Positions 10,266 to 23,362 of a DNA stretch of 64,000 nt are shown piece by piece. The stretch comes from Dryas octopetala (taxonomy: Eukaryota; Streptophyta; Magnoliopsida; Rosales; Rosaceae): the NCBI GenBank assembly GCA_963921425.1, contig OY992832.1:18078835-18142834 (forward strand), given 5' to 3'. The translations under genes were made by a program, and so were the position numbers. Position 1 is the stretch's first letter. The number at the start of each line of letters is the position of its first letter. The notes beneath the pieces are model-generated. The model worked only from the letters and a program-made list of their open reading frames with translations. It made no database searches and was not told where the DNA came from.

Positions 10266-10896
10266 GGAAAAATTTTAGTGAAGGACTTCAATTATACCTA
10301 ATATCTCTATTCAGGACATGAATTTTACTTTGTGTCAACTGATGACTCAAACTTTCATTTTGTTTCAATTAAGGATCCTATTTTTTTTAGTTTTTATCTC
10401 GACTTTGGCCAAACGTTGGACCCATTAAACCTCTATCAAATTTTAAAAAATTATATTGGATTTAAAAATATGCATCTCCTCTTTACAACCATATAAAGAT
10501 AACTCAAATCAGATCTCTACAACTCCAAATAATCAACCCCAAACTAGGGTACCCGAAACTGTTCAATTTTCTATATATTTTTCCAAAGGTCCAATTGGAC
10601 AGTTTCAGGTACCCTACTTTGGGGCCAATTATCTGGAGTTGTAGATGTCCGATTTGAGTGATCTTTATGTAGTTGTAAATACGAGATGCATAGCTTTAAA
10701 CCCAGTATAAGTTTACTGAATTTGGTGGAGGTTTGATAGGTCTAGTGTTGGGCCAAAGTTGAGATAAAAACTAAAAAAAACAGAGTCCTTAATTGACACA
10801 AAATTAAAGTTTCAGTCCTCAGTAAACACAAAGTGAAATTCATGTTCTAAATAGAGACTTAAGATATAGTTGAAATCTTTTAGCTAAAATTTTCCC
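10266..10896. mobile_element. 631-bp long-TIR Mutator-type element (foldback MITE)
   Basis: The ends are GGAAAAATTTTAG and, on the other strand, GGGAAAATTTTAG. The arms stay complementary far inwards: 'TTTTTATCTCGACTTTGGCC' pairs with 'GGCCAAAGTTGAGATAAAAA', and 'CAACTCCAAATAATCAACCCC' pairs with the segment at 10622-10641. The 9-bp duplication ATTTAAAAA lies outside both ends (10257-10265 and 10897-10905). It has no transposase and nearly the whole element can form one hairpin. Confidence 0.85.
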
Positions 10897-10905
10897 ATTT
10901 AAAAA

Positions 10906-11819
10906 TACATATGTTTCCATTTCATTTGCCACATAAGCAGTAAGAATAAGAAGGTTCTCACCAGTGAGGACCCATGCATTGTCCCATAATAACACCTAGT
11001 TCACCTTGAATGTGGACTTATATGAATCATTTTTCCTCTATTAGAGAAGACTTTTTGGGTCAAGTGGGTCAAGCATACAACAGTAAGTTTTGAATGTGCA
11101 AATTTCTGCATGAGTGATATCCAAATTTAACATATTGCCCAAGCAACAGAGTTGGGCAAGAGGCCAATAGCACAATGTCTCCCACCCGGAAAGCATAAAT
11201 ACAACTGCCTCAAACGAGCAAGCAGACAAACGCAGACATGCACTATAGTGCTTTAATAATAGTGTAGCAGAAACAAGAATGCATTTCTCCTGCATGACAA
11301 CAATACAGAATGTCCTGCTATATCCGCAATGTCCCGAAAATTCTAGATAGAAACTCTATATGTATGTAAACAAAGAATACTGGACATGGGTACGAAATTA
11401 GCAACCCAGATTTATAGCCATTTCTCTCTGCACACGTACAACTTCTGTACAGAATGAAGGAGCTAGATAGCATTCGTATTCTTATTTATTGTTAACCAAA
11501 GGGTTTTACCAAAAAAAATATATCACCCAACAGAAACCACATCTTGCCCAATTTTATGAAAAGAAAAGCAGACACATTGATTTAAATGTCACTACAGTAA
11601 GTGCACGCTTGTTGGATGCTTCAACATAATAAAAAAACAATGTGTACTATCACTAAAATGATTCTGAAAAGCCAACCAGCTACCGATAAATATGTTCAAG
11701 GGTGCAACACAAATTCAAGTAATTAGTATTACAAAGTCATGGTTCCAAACACCATAGAAACACATCAAAGTTCAACTTAGTTCCCAGTTGGCTGTTTCAT
11801 GTTTCTGAAGCTCTTCCAG
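10906..11819. other. intergenic DNA and probable 3' UTR of PBG1
   Basis: No independent gene seen. The 3' UTR of the minus-strand proteasome gene probably occupies the section just below 11820, down to about 11600. The rest is unassigned. Confidence 0.4.
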
Positions 11820-13176
11820 CTACCATGATCCTTCAGCGCCCACTGTTGGATTTTTGAAAGCAGAGAACCCCCAGAAAGTCTTCAAAGAGTAGGGCTGAGA
11901 TATTGTTACACCTTCTTCAGTGATTTTAGCTATCTGCAATTTCAAAATATAACATGAGTCATCTTACAAGGAAGTGTCAAACAATGTTCAAGGGACAACA
12001 ATACACTCCAACCTTACAACACGATATTATCATTGACCCTTCAACACCGAATGTTGGATTTTCAATTTTTGCCTTGCTAATTCTCCAACTACGTTAGTTC
12101 CAAACTAATTCTCAAATGTCTCATTATAGCTGTCCGATTAAAAAAATCAATGTGTACATTTATCACTTTGCTAACAGACCTTCCATAGAAATTAAAATTT
12201 TCTAATTCAACTTTCTTTTTGGGAGTTTTCCAAACTCAGTAGGGTAGTCTTGGAATCTTGCATTTCTTATACTCTTCTGAATGCATAAAATCATAACCCT
12301 TAAAAGGTTGGGTTTCATAAAATGAAGAAAAACTTCAAAAAAAAAAAAAGTTTTTAACTTTTTGCACTATGTAATGTAATCCATGACCTGTTATCACAAT
12401 ATATATGTATACATATTTATATAAACATGGATATATAATTTGACAGAATCTACCATAAACCAACAATTAGGAGGAAACCACAATTTACTATGGATCCAAA
12501 TTTTCGAAGGCAACGAATTTCACACTACAATTGAAATCAATTTTAAAAAATATATATATATATATATATGGCAGAAATAGAACAATTATATACTCCCTCA
12601 ACCACATTCTAGAACACTTCGAGAACAATGAATACAGAAAACGTAGGTAGCATCCAGAACCTGATAAATTGAAATAGTAATCAAAAGGAAGCATTATTGA
12701 GTAGATTGTCTCACACCAACTAAATTCACAAATATATGCCACAGACCTTCAGCACCATTTTGGATAAGCACACCATCAAGCATATGCACTTGCATAGAGA
12801 TTTTTTCCCTCTAAAAAACCCATAATCAACTAAATCCTTCCTTTTATTTTGTAAATAAGATCAATAGAAATAATTATTGCAGTTTACCAAGCAACTCATT
12901 GTACAATGTGATTTACTTTACATATAGATGCTAGAAAACTTGTCGAGTTGAAATAAGACAAATTTTCAAAAGAAAATTTAAATAAAAACCATGCGGTCAT
13001 GTCCACTTTAAGCACTTTCCGGAGCTAAAATCCAATTTATGAGCAGTAAAATAACTATCCCTTCATCAGTGCAACAGAAACTAATACTCTTGAGGCTCAT
13101 GAGAGTTTCTCCCATGACAAACTAGAAATTATAACCTTGGTAAAATCAAGAGTTAAATTTTTAGTAGAAAAGTAAG

Positions 13177-13214
<38 letters not shown>

Positions 13215-15595
13215 GGAGAAACAAAGAGAGAGAGATGAGAAGTTACACAGAAAACAACAATTTCAAATCTGTTAAAAAAAGGTTTATACATGTTGAAGAA
13301 GATTAAAGATGACAGACAGGTTGACTGTCATATGGCAGATAAAGAAAATGAAACAATAGATACGTAAGGAAGTCTTCGGAATTTCTAGTGAAATGATCAA
13401 AGAAATATTCATTTTTTGACAGCCCAAAAATGATGGAACCTATAACCTATAAAAATATTATTATATGGAAGCAAAAAAAAAAAAAAAGGAAAATTGAAGT
13501 AAATAATGTTAATTAATTACTATACCTGAAGCTTGTTGACAGCAGACCGATCACGATACAGAAGGACACGCATGCATTTCTCCAGCAGCTTAACACCATC
13601 TTCGAAACTCAAGTTCTCATGCCACTCATCACGAAGAATAGGCCGTGCAAGATGATTCCCAAATCCAGTGGCCACATGATTGTCCTCAAAATTTACACCT
13701 ATCATGCTAACCTAGATATGGATAAGCAATATGATAAGTACAAGTCGCCTCAATCAAAATTTTTTTTTGTAAAAAAAAAGGATCATCTATTTTAAGAGCA
13801 CATGGTATGCTACATATTGTTAAGGAAAGTGTTAAATGAGCCCTACCATGCCAAGGTACTTCTGTCCATTTTTTACTCCACCAAGGACAAGTGAGTTCCA
13901 CAGTGGATTGAACTTGTTACGCCTATTGTACATCACACGGGTCAAATAGTTGTGGACCTCTTTAGGTCCCAAGGAATTCCCATCATCCCACATGTTGTCG
14001 TATAGGCTGCAACCATAAAACCCAAAATGAAAATTCCTCTAACCAACAGTTGCAAATGATACAAAGAATCATAGCAAAAAGCACAATGAAAACACTAGGG
14101 AAGGTAGTTAGCTAATTGTTGCCTTCTACATAATTTTTTTCTTAAGCAACAATACTTACATGAGCTCATCAAGATATTTCAATATCTCCTGAAAATCACT
14201 TATTTCTCCACTTGCGCCAAGAAGAGAATGCTTTCCAATAGACTTCATTCGTTCCACACTCTTGTATCGCAGGGTAGACCCATAAGAACCTATCAATAAA
14301 TCCATCATTTTGATATTTTTCAGAAACCTCAACAGAAACATGAAAAGCAAGGGTGTCAAAATTTCACATCATACAAGTAATGAAAATCCAAATACCAAAA
14401 AAGGGATGATGTGTATTACTAATAAAGTGATGGATTACTAATAAAGTGATGGACCCTAATCTAATTATAGGAAAAAATAATTAAGAAATGAAACAAAAAG
14501 ATAGAGAAGCCAATTATATGTAACCAAGAAGCTTAATCATTACAGTAGGTGCACAAAATAAGCATTCAACAAATGAGAAGAAGAAAAAATAATATAAAAT
14601 AAAACATAGCCTTTATGTACCGTCAAAAGAAGTATATTCAACTTGCTACATTCTTGATAACTTTAAACAGTAACAATGCAAACTACAAAGAACAAGGTAT
14701 CCATTCATGCAGCCAATAAAAGTTCTGTTAGGACTTCAGTTTTCTTCATAAAATATGTGGAGGAAATTGATAATTTGATGCTGCGAACTAAGTAAAACCA
14801 ACACTCCCACACTTACTTTGTGCTTGTTTGATTGCTCCATGACATCCAACAACTTTCACAGAAAGTGAGAAGTTCAAATTTGTTGTTGATTTTACCATTA
14901 ATATAGTTTATTTTAACTACATTACAAGATATGGCATCTTAGGGATCTAAAAGGCTGGACTGACAACTAAATTTTGGCTTTAAATAATCGTACAGAAAGT
15001 CATGTTCCTTACTTGGAAAAGACCCACATTTGAATTATTTATCCTTAATGTTAAAATAAATCAAAGATAACAAACACATAAGAACTCCAAGAGTTTCATA
15101 AGGATATCACAATTTCACTACAAGAAGCAAAGAGAAATGGGGAAAAGAGTCCCACCTTTCAACAAATACTATAAACAAAGTTATGCACAACATTAACATC
15201 AAATTTTAACCCCAGTAAACGAACAAGTTTATTCAAATAATAAACCATAGATACAATAGAAATGGGATTGGCAGCTAACCTCCCATATCAGCAGCCATCA
15301 AAATTCCATCTTTGTATTTGATAGCCACTACAGATGTACCAGTTACATATGGGTACCTTGAAAAATTAGAAAAATAAAAATATTATATTATATTATATTA
15401 AACTAAATTAAAGTTTCAGAATGTCGTATAGAAAGCTAAATCCCCAAAACCCCAAATGCCCTAAAAGACAAATATACATATATTCACCTTGAAATAAAAA
15501 AAAAAAAAAGCGATGAGTGAGAGAAAATAATACAGGGTTCGTTGAGAGTCTTCTGGGGAGCACAGTACGCCGTGTTTGGCTTGGTTCGATTCCAT
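11820..15595 (-). CDS. PBG1: 20S proteasome subunit beta-7 (proteasome subunit beta type-4)
   Basis: Structural beta-7 subunit of the 20S proteasome core (nucleus and cytosol); this family has no active-site threonine of its own. Coding exons read downward: 15595-15534, 15356-15280, 14289-14160, 14006-13847, 13711-13526, 11933-11820. Their sum is 729 nt, giving 242 residues, close to the plant family length of about 246. Recognisable parts in order: TLYPYVTGTSVVAIKYKDG, ADMGGSYGSTLRYK, KHSLLGASGEISDFQEIL, DNMWDDGNSLGP, MIGVNFEDNHVATGFGNHLA, RPILRDEWHENLSFEDGVK, and the C-terminal SQPYSLKTFWGFSAFKNP. All junctions are GT-AG. The chosen start (MESNQAKHG) lies three bases after a good acceptor (TTTTTTCTGAGCAG), so the 5' UTR probably contains an intron. 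The last intron is 1,592 bp. The short N-terminus before TLYPYV is variable in the family, as expected for a processed propeptide. Confidence 0.95.
13176..13203. repeat. (GT)n microsatellite in PBG1 intron 5
   Basis: Fourteen GT units, followed by an AG-rich stretch, inside the long last intron of the proteasome gene. Confidence 0.9.
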
Positions 15596-16020
15596 TAGCT
15601 GCTCAGAAAAAAGAAATTTACAAATCATAAAATTGACATAATCAAACAATAACCTGAATGGTGGAAATCAGAGAGATACTTGAAACTTACACTGAATTTT
15701 GTTTTCCAAGATTTGTGAATTTGCAACAAAGAGGAAAGAGTTCACGATCTGAGGCTTCCGAGGGTGTACTAATAAGTAAGGACTTCCCTTTCCTTTTGCC
15801 CAAGAAACTCCTACCCGAACTCGATTTGGATAGTCCGAATGGAATAGGTTCACAAAGCAGTTTAGGATTAGGCCCACTCTTTGGAATTGGACCAAAACCA
15901 TCAGGCCCAGCCCAGCTCGAATAATTCCTCTTTTTTCTTTGCCAGAGATTTATGTTTATTAAAAAAACAAAAACAAAAACAACAGTTATGTTTATTGCAC
16001 AAAAAAAAAACATGTAAATC
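15596..16020 (-). promoter_or_regulatory. 5' UTR and promoter region of PBG1
   Basis: An acceptor ending at about 15599 and a possible donor (CATTCAG|GTTATT, near 15650-15658) suggest a short intron in the 5' UTR, with the leader exon in 15660-15760. GGCCCA-type words on the minus-strand side (15868-15912, e.g. GGGCCTGATGG, AGTGGGCC) resemble the site II/telo-type elements common before plant housekeeping genes. No start site can be fixed. Confidence 0.4.
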
Positions 16021-18986
16021 GCTTATGTAATCAAGCAGCATATCGACTTTGACCCGGCACTCTTATATCTCCTGATTTGCAAGTATGGGTTGCACCAGGC
16101 GCTACTTGGTTATCTAATGTATTGTATTCTTGTAAGCTGATAGTATCTAAATAAAGTACATAATTTCTAAAAAGAAAAAGGTTTATTTATAATAATGTCT
16201 CCTGGACTATTATTCGTGATCCGTATCTCATTTTAGATTTTTATTTTGTCACATCTTGCTCCCAAAACTTTAATATTATGTGTCACTTTGGTTTCCTTTG
16301 TCAATTCAGTCAAATTTTTGGTTTCCCATACCGATATTATGAGAAATTCTTGAGTAAGGCTTTGACCACATACATAATATGATCATTCAGTATTATGATG
16401 TGATGTGTATTGTTTATTTTAAAAATTGTAAATTTTACTTGAAATAAGCATATATGTCAATATATTATTAGAAGTCGCACCATACACATGGAACAAATAT
16501 CATATATAAATGAAAAATTTGGGAATATTTTGATCATCACAGTTGATTATTAATTTCTCCTTTCCAACCAATTATAACACTAATTCTCGCATGCTCAACC
16601 TATATACGTAAACAAAAAGAGTGATTGAATCTGACTCAAGCGAGTGAGTGAAAGGCGTGGCAAGAGAGCGAGTTCGACTCGCGAACAATCAACAAGTGAA
16701 GGACCGATCCTTTTGTGTTAGGTGTGATTTGAGACTTGTACTTGGCTGCTTACAAGTAACATATAGACTAAGGTTGCCCATCATTCCCTCACTCTTTTTT
16801 GAAGGCCTTTTATATTCTTTTTCTAGTATGGTTCTTGCATAAGAACATTGAATGCCCAACTTCACATAGCAGCTCTTTCTCCAACCACAAATAGTGTGGA
16901 ATGTGGAATCTGGATCTCCAAAAGACGTATCATTTATGGGTCCAATGAAATTTATAGGTATAGGAAGAAGCCTTGTCAATCGACCCTTGGAGCCAAGGAG
17001 TAAGGGAGGTAAATATTTTGTGAATCTCTTAAGCGTGGCGTGGATTGCCTGCTTTTGATTGGCCCAAGTGATTAGTCTGGTGCGCGAAAGTTGGCCCAGG
17101 ACACCTTCATTTACAAAAAAAAAAAAAAAAAAAAGATTTTTTCTTTCGACCATCTTTTGATTGTTAATAAAATATAAGGACCGCCACTACAAATAGTATT
17201 ACACCTTGATCATGAAATATTGATTGCTTGTTGAACCCTGTAAATGTGAATTGTGTGAAAGTATGATGCTCCAAATTCGGGAGTCCAAGATTTATAAAAC
17301 GTTCTTGATGAAAAAAAAAAAAAGTGAATGAAAGATCCATTGAATTAAGTTGGTCCATGAAAGCTTTTGACCAAAAAAACCTATATACATAAGCCCCAAC
17401 CTTAATTTTTCTCCAATTACTCTCCTAGTATAATTATAAGGTGGCCTATATAAAAGAAGGCAACCTGGGCTGGACCATGAGCTCCATGTCTATGAGTGTT
17501 AATTCTATTCATAACCCATGATCCTATAATAACAGAACATCATGGTTCAAAATTGTAAGGTTGTCTTCTTTCTTTATAAGTCACCCTATAACCATGCTCA
17601 TGAGTAATTGGAGAGAAATTAAATTATGGATTACACATATAGGATGGGCATGACAACAATGAGAGTTAAAATTGGCAAGGGGGGGATATATGTTATGGTG
17701 AACTTAACAGTCAAACTTGTGATGACCAAAATACCCCGAAAAAATTTCATGTATATGCCACATCAACATGTGGAGACTGAAAAGTTAACTGACCTAATAG
17801 AGTTAAACATTAGGCATGGCACAGGATAAGAACAACACGAGTTACACATGTCACAAGCACGAAATGAGCCCAAACTAGACACAATTCATTTAATGTTGTT
17901 TTTTCTCTTTTTAAAGAACTTTTCAACACAAGAATTCAAATTTTCAAGAAAAAAATGTTAATATTTAATTATAAGAAAGATAAAATATCATAAGATTTGT
18001 TTTCTTACCCTAATATTAAAAAAAAAAACTCATGGGTCGGGATTGAAAAGTCGTGCTCAGCCTAGATCTTAATTTTATAGGCTGACACAAAAGGACAAAT
18101 AGGCCCAATTTAAATGAATTAAGTTGGCACGACACAGGGACGAGCTATTTGACACTTTTACGTGAGATTAATATTTAAGTGTAAAATGAGACCCAATAAA
18201 GTTCGAAGGATTTAGTAATACAAGAAGGTCAAGTGAGGCACGTATAATAATTTGATGGCCTTGCCATAAATGAAAAAATGAAAAAAAAAAAAAAAAAAAA
18301 AAACCCTCAAAATAAAGAAACTTTAGCAATGCCCATTGTAATAGTCTTTGAATATTTAAATTTTCTATCAAACTTTAACATATGCTGAGCGATCCTCTAT
18401 TTTATTATGGTATTTTTGTCAGTTTCACACTTTCACTCTCTTAATTTTTTGTGTCTCCTTCTCTCTTCTTGTCTGTCTTCACTCTCATTTTCATCTTCAT
18501 TTTATCACTTTTACTCCCACTGAGAGGTATCCAGAGTCCAGACAACGATACCTTCACAAAATCAAACTCTTTTCCACTAATTTTGTTTTTTCACTCAAAA
18601 TGCGTTTTTTGCTCCATTTTCACACTTAGAATCCCCAAAATTGAGCTATGATGTCATCATCGTCCACCTCAATCTAAAAAGAAGTTCATAAATTCAACGA
18701 GGAAGCCATGAGCATCGACAATCTTGATTGTTTTGTTAAACTCAGCTTAGGAAAGTCAAATGATTCATTCTTTGTTATGCCTAATTTCTTTAACTTGAAT
18801 TATTAGTCAGACTACTTATTTCACTGTATACATGGTGCTGCTACGGTACCGGCAAGTAAGTAATAATTATCTTTATCACTTGTCCTCTTACCCCATAAGT
18901 TAACCCGAAGTGAGGATTTTAACTTCTCAAGTGATTAGCTAGTGACTCCTCATTTCTTCAATTTTTAATCCTTTTCACTTTCTTTA
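16021..18986. other. intergenic DNA, no gene recognised
   Basis: AT-rich with poly(A) tracts (17117-17134, 18281-18302). A 154-codon open frame on the minus strand (16689-17153) has no recognisable domain. The stretch 17800-18160 contains 'cacgacacagggacgag' and 'catgggtcggg' words reminiscent of hAT-type MITE interiors, but ends were not found. Confidence 0.35.
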
Positions 18987-20138
18987 GGAGGGTGTACTCA
19001 ATCTAGATTTTTAAATACTTTTTTTAATTGACAGAGTTTTATAGACTTTCAAAATTATAACAGACTTTCAAAGACTTTTATAGACTTTCATGAAGTTTTA
19101 TTAAAAAACTTTCATAGACATTGATAGACATTCAATGACTTCTTGATATAAGTACCATTGTGAAATATTGTGAGATAACAGCATCCATATATCACAAAGG
19201 GCAATGAAAACGCAATGAAATCAAACAAAAGGGCAATGAGCAAATAGTGAAATCAAACAGAAAATGACAAGCTAATGAAAGAATAACTTCCAAGAAATCA
19301 AGATTGTTAAGAAACCTACTAATATATTGAATGATCTAAAACTGGTCTTCAATATTTGTCAAAATTTACTATTCAATGTTACATGGATAATATTAAATCC
19401 AGGTAACGTTGACGAAAACGAGTTTCCTAGTGTAAAGACAATTAAATTAAAAAATAAAATAATACATAATGAGAAATGCAAATAAGTTTTAAAATTTAAA
19501 AGAAATAATGTTGTATTACTACTTAACATATAAGTAAAAAATTTAAATAATGTTGAACTAATCTCTTCATTATTGTATCTAACAGATAAATCTAACTCAA
19601 GTCATTCTTGAAACTATCAGCGTAAACATACAAATAATAAAAAGGTGGAACAGTATATTATAATTGACATGTTGTAAACCCCAGAAAACTAACTTCTGGA
19701 GTACTGAAGTCTGGAGTTAGAACCGTATATGACATGTCTATTTATATGTAATGGCATAGTGATGAGACAATATAAGGAATAGGTGTATCAATGTTGGAAC
19801 ATACACGCACACATGCAATGCTAGAGGAGGCGAAGAGAGAAAAGGGGAAGCCTTTTCTCAAAAGTCTTTCAAAGTCTTAAGGGGAATGGAAGAGAAATAA
19901 AAAGATTTGGTATATATACTTTAATGTCAAAAGTCTTTCAAACTCTATAGATTTGAGAAATCTATGAAAGTCATTGACATTTTGAGTACCGTATGACTTT
20001 CATAGACTTTTAAAAAGTCTTGATTGAGTAGTCCCTGACTTTTATAGACTTTTTAAAAGTATATAAAAGTCTTAATTGAGTACCTTCTGACTTTTTAATT
20101 TCAAAAGTCTTTAAAAGTCTTGATTGAGCACACCCCCC
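18987..20138. mobile_element. 1.15-kb PIF/Harbinger-type non-autonomous element
   Basis: The left end reads GGAGGGTGTACTCAATCTAG and the right end, reverse-complemented, GGGGGGTGTGCTCAATCAAG. TTA lies directly outside each end (18984-18986 and 20139-20141). Both subterminal regions are filled with repeats of GACTTTCATAGACTTTT-like words. Near the right end the terminal-like sequence AAAAGTCTTGATTGAG appears three times (about 20004, 20064 and 20114). No transposase frame. Confidence 0.78.
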
Positions 20139-20141
20139 TTA

Positions 20142-21235
20142 ATTTTCAACTTTTATTTTCTAGAGAAAAGAAAATTCCTCTCACCCAACTTCATTGTCCA
20201 CTTCCTTCTCTCATAACAGAAGTTCCTTGTGGTATTATGACGAAGTTCCTTTGTTTTCAATATGCTTTCTAAATTTACTTTGGTGCGTGATTGATAGATT
20301 AGTGATAAACAACTCACACATGTGATTAAAAAAAGTTAGTGATAAGTTAAAGAATCTATTGACCCCTACATTCATTGTAGCTTGTCTTACATTGTCAAGT
20401 GATATTAGTGCATACGAATAAGAAACAACAAGTGATGTCAAACTCTATTACTTGATCTTCCTATTGACACATTTACTATCATGTCATGTTGACACATTTA
20501 ATAAATATGTCACATTAACAAGGTTATAATCTATATCTATATATTTAGTGTGATTATATCATGTTTAGAAATTTAATTAAAAGATAAATTTTTTAATGTC
20601 ATATATGATATTTCAAGTGTAATGTTAGTGGAAAAATAAGTAAAATTTCAATTGCTTTAAAACATGTTAATTGTACATGGCAATCTAAATATAACTCAAT
20701 TTGATGTGAATAATATTCGAGTTGTACTTGTCATTTTGTGTTACATTTGTAAAAACCATGCTATATTTACGTTAAATAAATGCGTTATGTTAATGTCAAC
20801 TCATTTATACATTTATACATGTCTCCGAATTGTCACTCCTATCTACAAACCCTCTTCTTCCTTGGACAACTCACAGCCACAAAGAATGCATTAGCTCCCA
20901 AGAACGCTCACAATAATGTATCTGATTGAAATAGTACCATGTCATTGAAATAATAATTAGAAGTTAATTGAAATAATACAATAAGAAGCACAGTTTGATT
21001 GAAACAGAGCAATCCAATATTAACAAAACAAATCTTTAGAAGATCTCAAGCCAAGCTTTCCCATGTTGCTTTTGGAGAGGGGGCCGAGATCAACAGACCA
21101 TATTGAAAGGGATCGAGATCTATTGGAATGACTTCATTTTTCCTTGTATGGGTCCTTCCTATCTCCATCTTCTTAACGCGGCTGTCGGAGCTTCCGATTT
21201 GCCTTTTAATACTGTTATTTTATTGTACATTTTTC
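20142..21235. other. AT-rich intergenic DNA, nothing recognised
   Basis: No gene or repeat that I can support. Confidence 0.35.
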
Positions 21236-21239
21236 ATGG

Positions 21240-21660
21240 GTTAATTACATATTTACATCTACCACTTCTAAATTATATCATATTTGACATTTTGTCCCTC
21301 AAATTAAATTTTTTGATACTTTATACCTTAAATTCAATTTCGTTAAATAGTCTACTCTAAGACTGTTAAAAAATTTAATTTCTCATTTGCACACATGGCG
21401 GCACGTTAGCACCACGTGACTTTCTACCTGAGACATTTTTGTGTTAATCATCAATTGAAGCTGAAAATGGGACAAAGAAAATGGCCTCAAGCATAAAGCC
21501 ACGTAGTCCTGCTGCTGCGTGTGCATAACTAATAGATAAATTAACTTTTTTACAATTTTAGAGTAGAGTAGTTAACGGAATTGAGTTTGAAAGATAAAAG
21601 TGTGAAAATTTTTAATTTAAAATATAAGGTGTACTATATTAAATTGTATTATATTATGTA
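21240..21660. mobile_element. diverged inverted-repeat element (MITE-like)
   Basis: The left arm contains AAATTCAATTTCGTTAAATAG and TCTACTCTAAGACTGTTAAA. The right arm, reverse-complemented, contains AAACTCAATTCCGTTAACTA and CTCTACTCTAAAATTGTAAA, so these pair across a core of about 160 bp. The outer ends and target-site duplication are too eroded to fix, and the boundaries are approximate. The core includes CACGTGAC and GCCACGTAG words. Confidence 0.5.
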
Positions 21661-22266
21661 TTAGATTGCACTGCATTGTAATTTAACACGCAATTTAAGT
21701 ATCGTGCTATTTTTTAAGTTCATGCCTCAATAAATTATAATTTCATTGCAATATAATACAATTATACAGTCCAATTCAATGAGGCGAATCGATTTATCCA
21801 ACAATTGCAAATAAAAAATAGAGTACCGATAGACATTTGAAATTTGTATACCAAATAATGTGGCATATGGATTTATTTGAAATTTATTTATTAACAAGAA
21901 GTAAATATTGACACATTATTTTGGCTTCTCAATTTAGGATACATAACAATATTGTAAAAGAAATTTGTTGCCAAAATGACCTATACATGTGCAAAAATGG
22001 TTTTCTGTGGGACCCACTCATGATCGTGCAATGCTCATTCCTCCCTCTTTCCTGATTCCCTTGTGCATGGCTTTTCTAGTCCTCTATGATCGTCCCCTAG
22101 CTTGGATGAAAAAATTATTAAGTTGCGTAAATCCCAAGGGTGACTATTAATCTAAATTTTATGATTGGTTTGATGTCATGGCAAGATCAAAGTGGCAAAC
22201 AAGATTTTCAATAGGACTGGATTGCAACAGTATATACAAACCCAAGGCAAAAAAAAAAAAAAGAGG

Positions 22267-22862
22267 TTAATTTTAGCAAAAGTGCTTTAACTATACTCTT
22301 TTTCGTAGTTGAGGATGTCACATTCAGTTTATTCCAATTAAGAATTTTTGGTAAAAAATATCAATTTTGAGGAGCAAAAAAGGTCTTTTACTTAAAAAAA
22401 TAAAACTAAGTATAAAAAATTATTAAAAAATAAAAATAATCATAAAAAACAGTTTGCAAAATAAAATTAAAAGAAACTAAAAAAATCCACAAAATAAAAC
22501 TAATTGAATTTTAAAAAGTTTTTTCAAAAAAAAAAAGGGCCTCCTCCTTCCCTAACCAAGCCCTACCCACCATTCCCCCCACCACCTAGCCCTGTCCCTT
22601 CCCCCACCATCTAGCCCCGACCCTTTCTCTTCCCTCACCTCGCCCCACCCCTCTCCTCTCTCTGCCTTACTTTCTCTCTCATCTCTCTTTGCCACTCCTC
22701 TCTTTCTCTCTGCTCCCCCAGCTAGCTCCCATCCACCGCCTCTCCGTCCTTTTTCCTACCCTTCCCTCATCCCAGTCGCACCTTCCCCCACCCAGCCTGC
22801 CTGCCCTCCTTCCCACCCTTCCTCCCTCTCCTCTCGCCTCACTTTCTCTCTCATTTCTCTGC

Positions 22863-22910
<48 letters not shown>

Positions 22911-23362
22911 CCAAGGCCTTCTCCGCCCCGCCCTTCCTCCACCTAGCCCCGCCCCTCTCCTCTTTCTGCCTCACTTTCTCTCTCATCTCTCTGCCCCACC
23001 TCTCTTTCTCTCTGCCCTTGTAGCCAGCTCCCCTCCACCGCCTCCATGTCCTTTCCCCCTCCTCACCCCACCCATTCTCATCTGTGTCGCAACCCCTAAC
23101 CCAGTTTTGTTTAGTTTAATTATTTTTATTGTTTAGTTTTCTTTTTATAATTATTTTCTTTGATAATTTTTTAGGTAAAGAAATGTTTTTGCCTTTCAAA
23201 ATTGATATTTGTTGATAAAATTTTTTTAATTGAGTCAAAAAGAAAGTTTGAAATTTGTAATTGGAATAATGTGAATGTTGCATCTCAACTCTAAAATATA
23301 ATATGAGTTATTATCCTCAATTCCAAAGTATAGTATATATGAGTTATTTTACTAAAATTATA
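22267..23362. mobile_element. long-inverted-repeat element with a pyrimidine-rich core
   Basis: The left arm (GGTTAATTTTAGCAAAAG ... TTCCAATTA ... AATATCAATTTTGAGG) pairs with the reverse complement of the right arm (CTATAATTTTAGTAAAAT ... TTCCAATTA ... AATATCAATTTTGAAAGG). The arms are each about 270 bp. The 560-bp middle is nearly pure C/T and contains about three tandem copies of a block with 'CTCACTTTCTCTCTCATCTC' plus a (TC)n tract at about 22868-22909. Layout is like the Pack-MULE at 3.2 kb, but no captured coding domain is recognisable and no target-site duplication was found. Boundaries are approximate. Confidence 0.6.

Noticed and set aside
16689..17153. 154-codon open frame on the minus strand
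   Set aside because: No recognisable domain, a run of Phe from a poly(A) tract, no splice or promoter context; likely chance.
22679..22986. Glu/Arg-rich and Ser/Leu-rich frames on both strands
   Set aside because: Simple (CT)n/(GA)n repeat translations within an inverted-repeat element.
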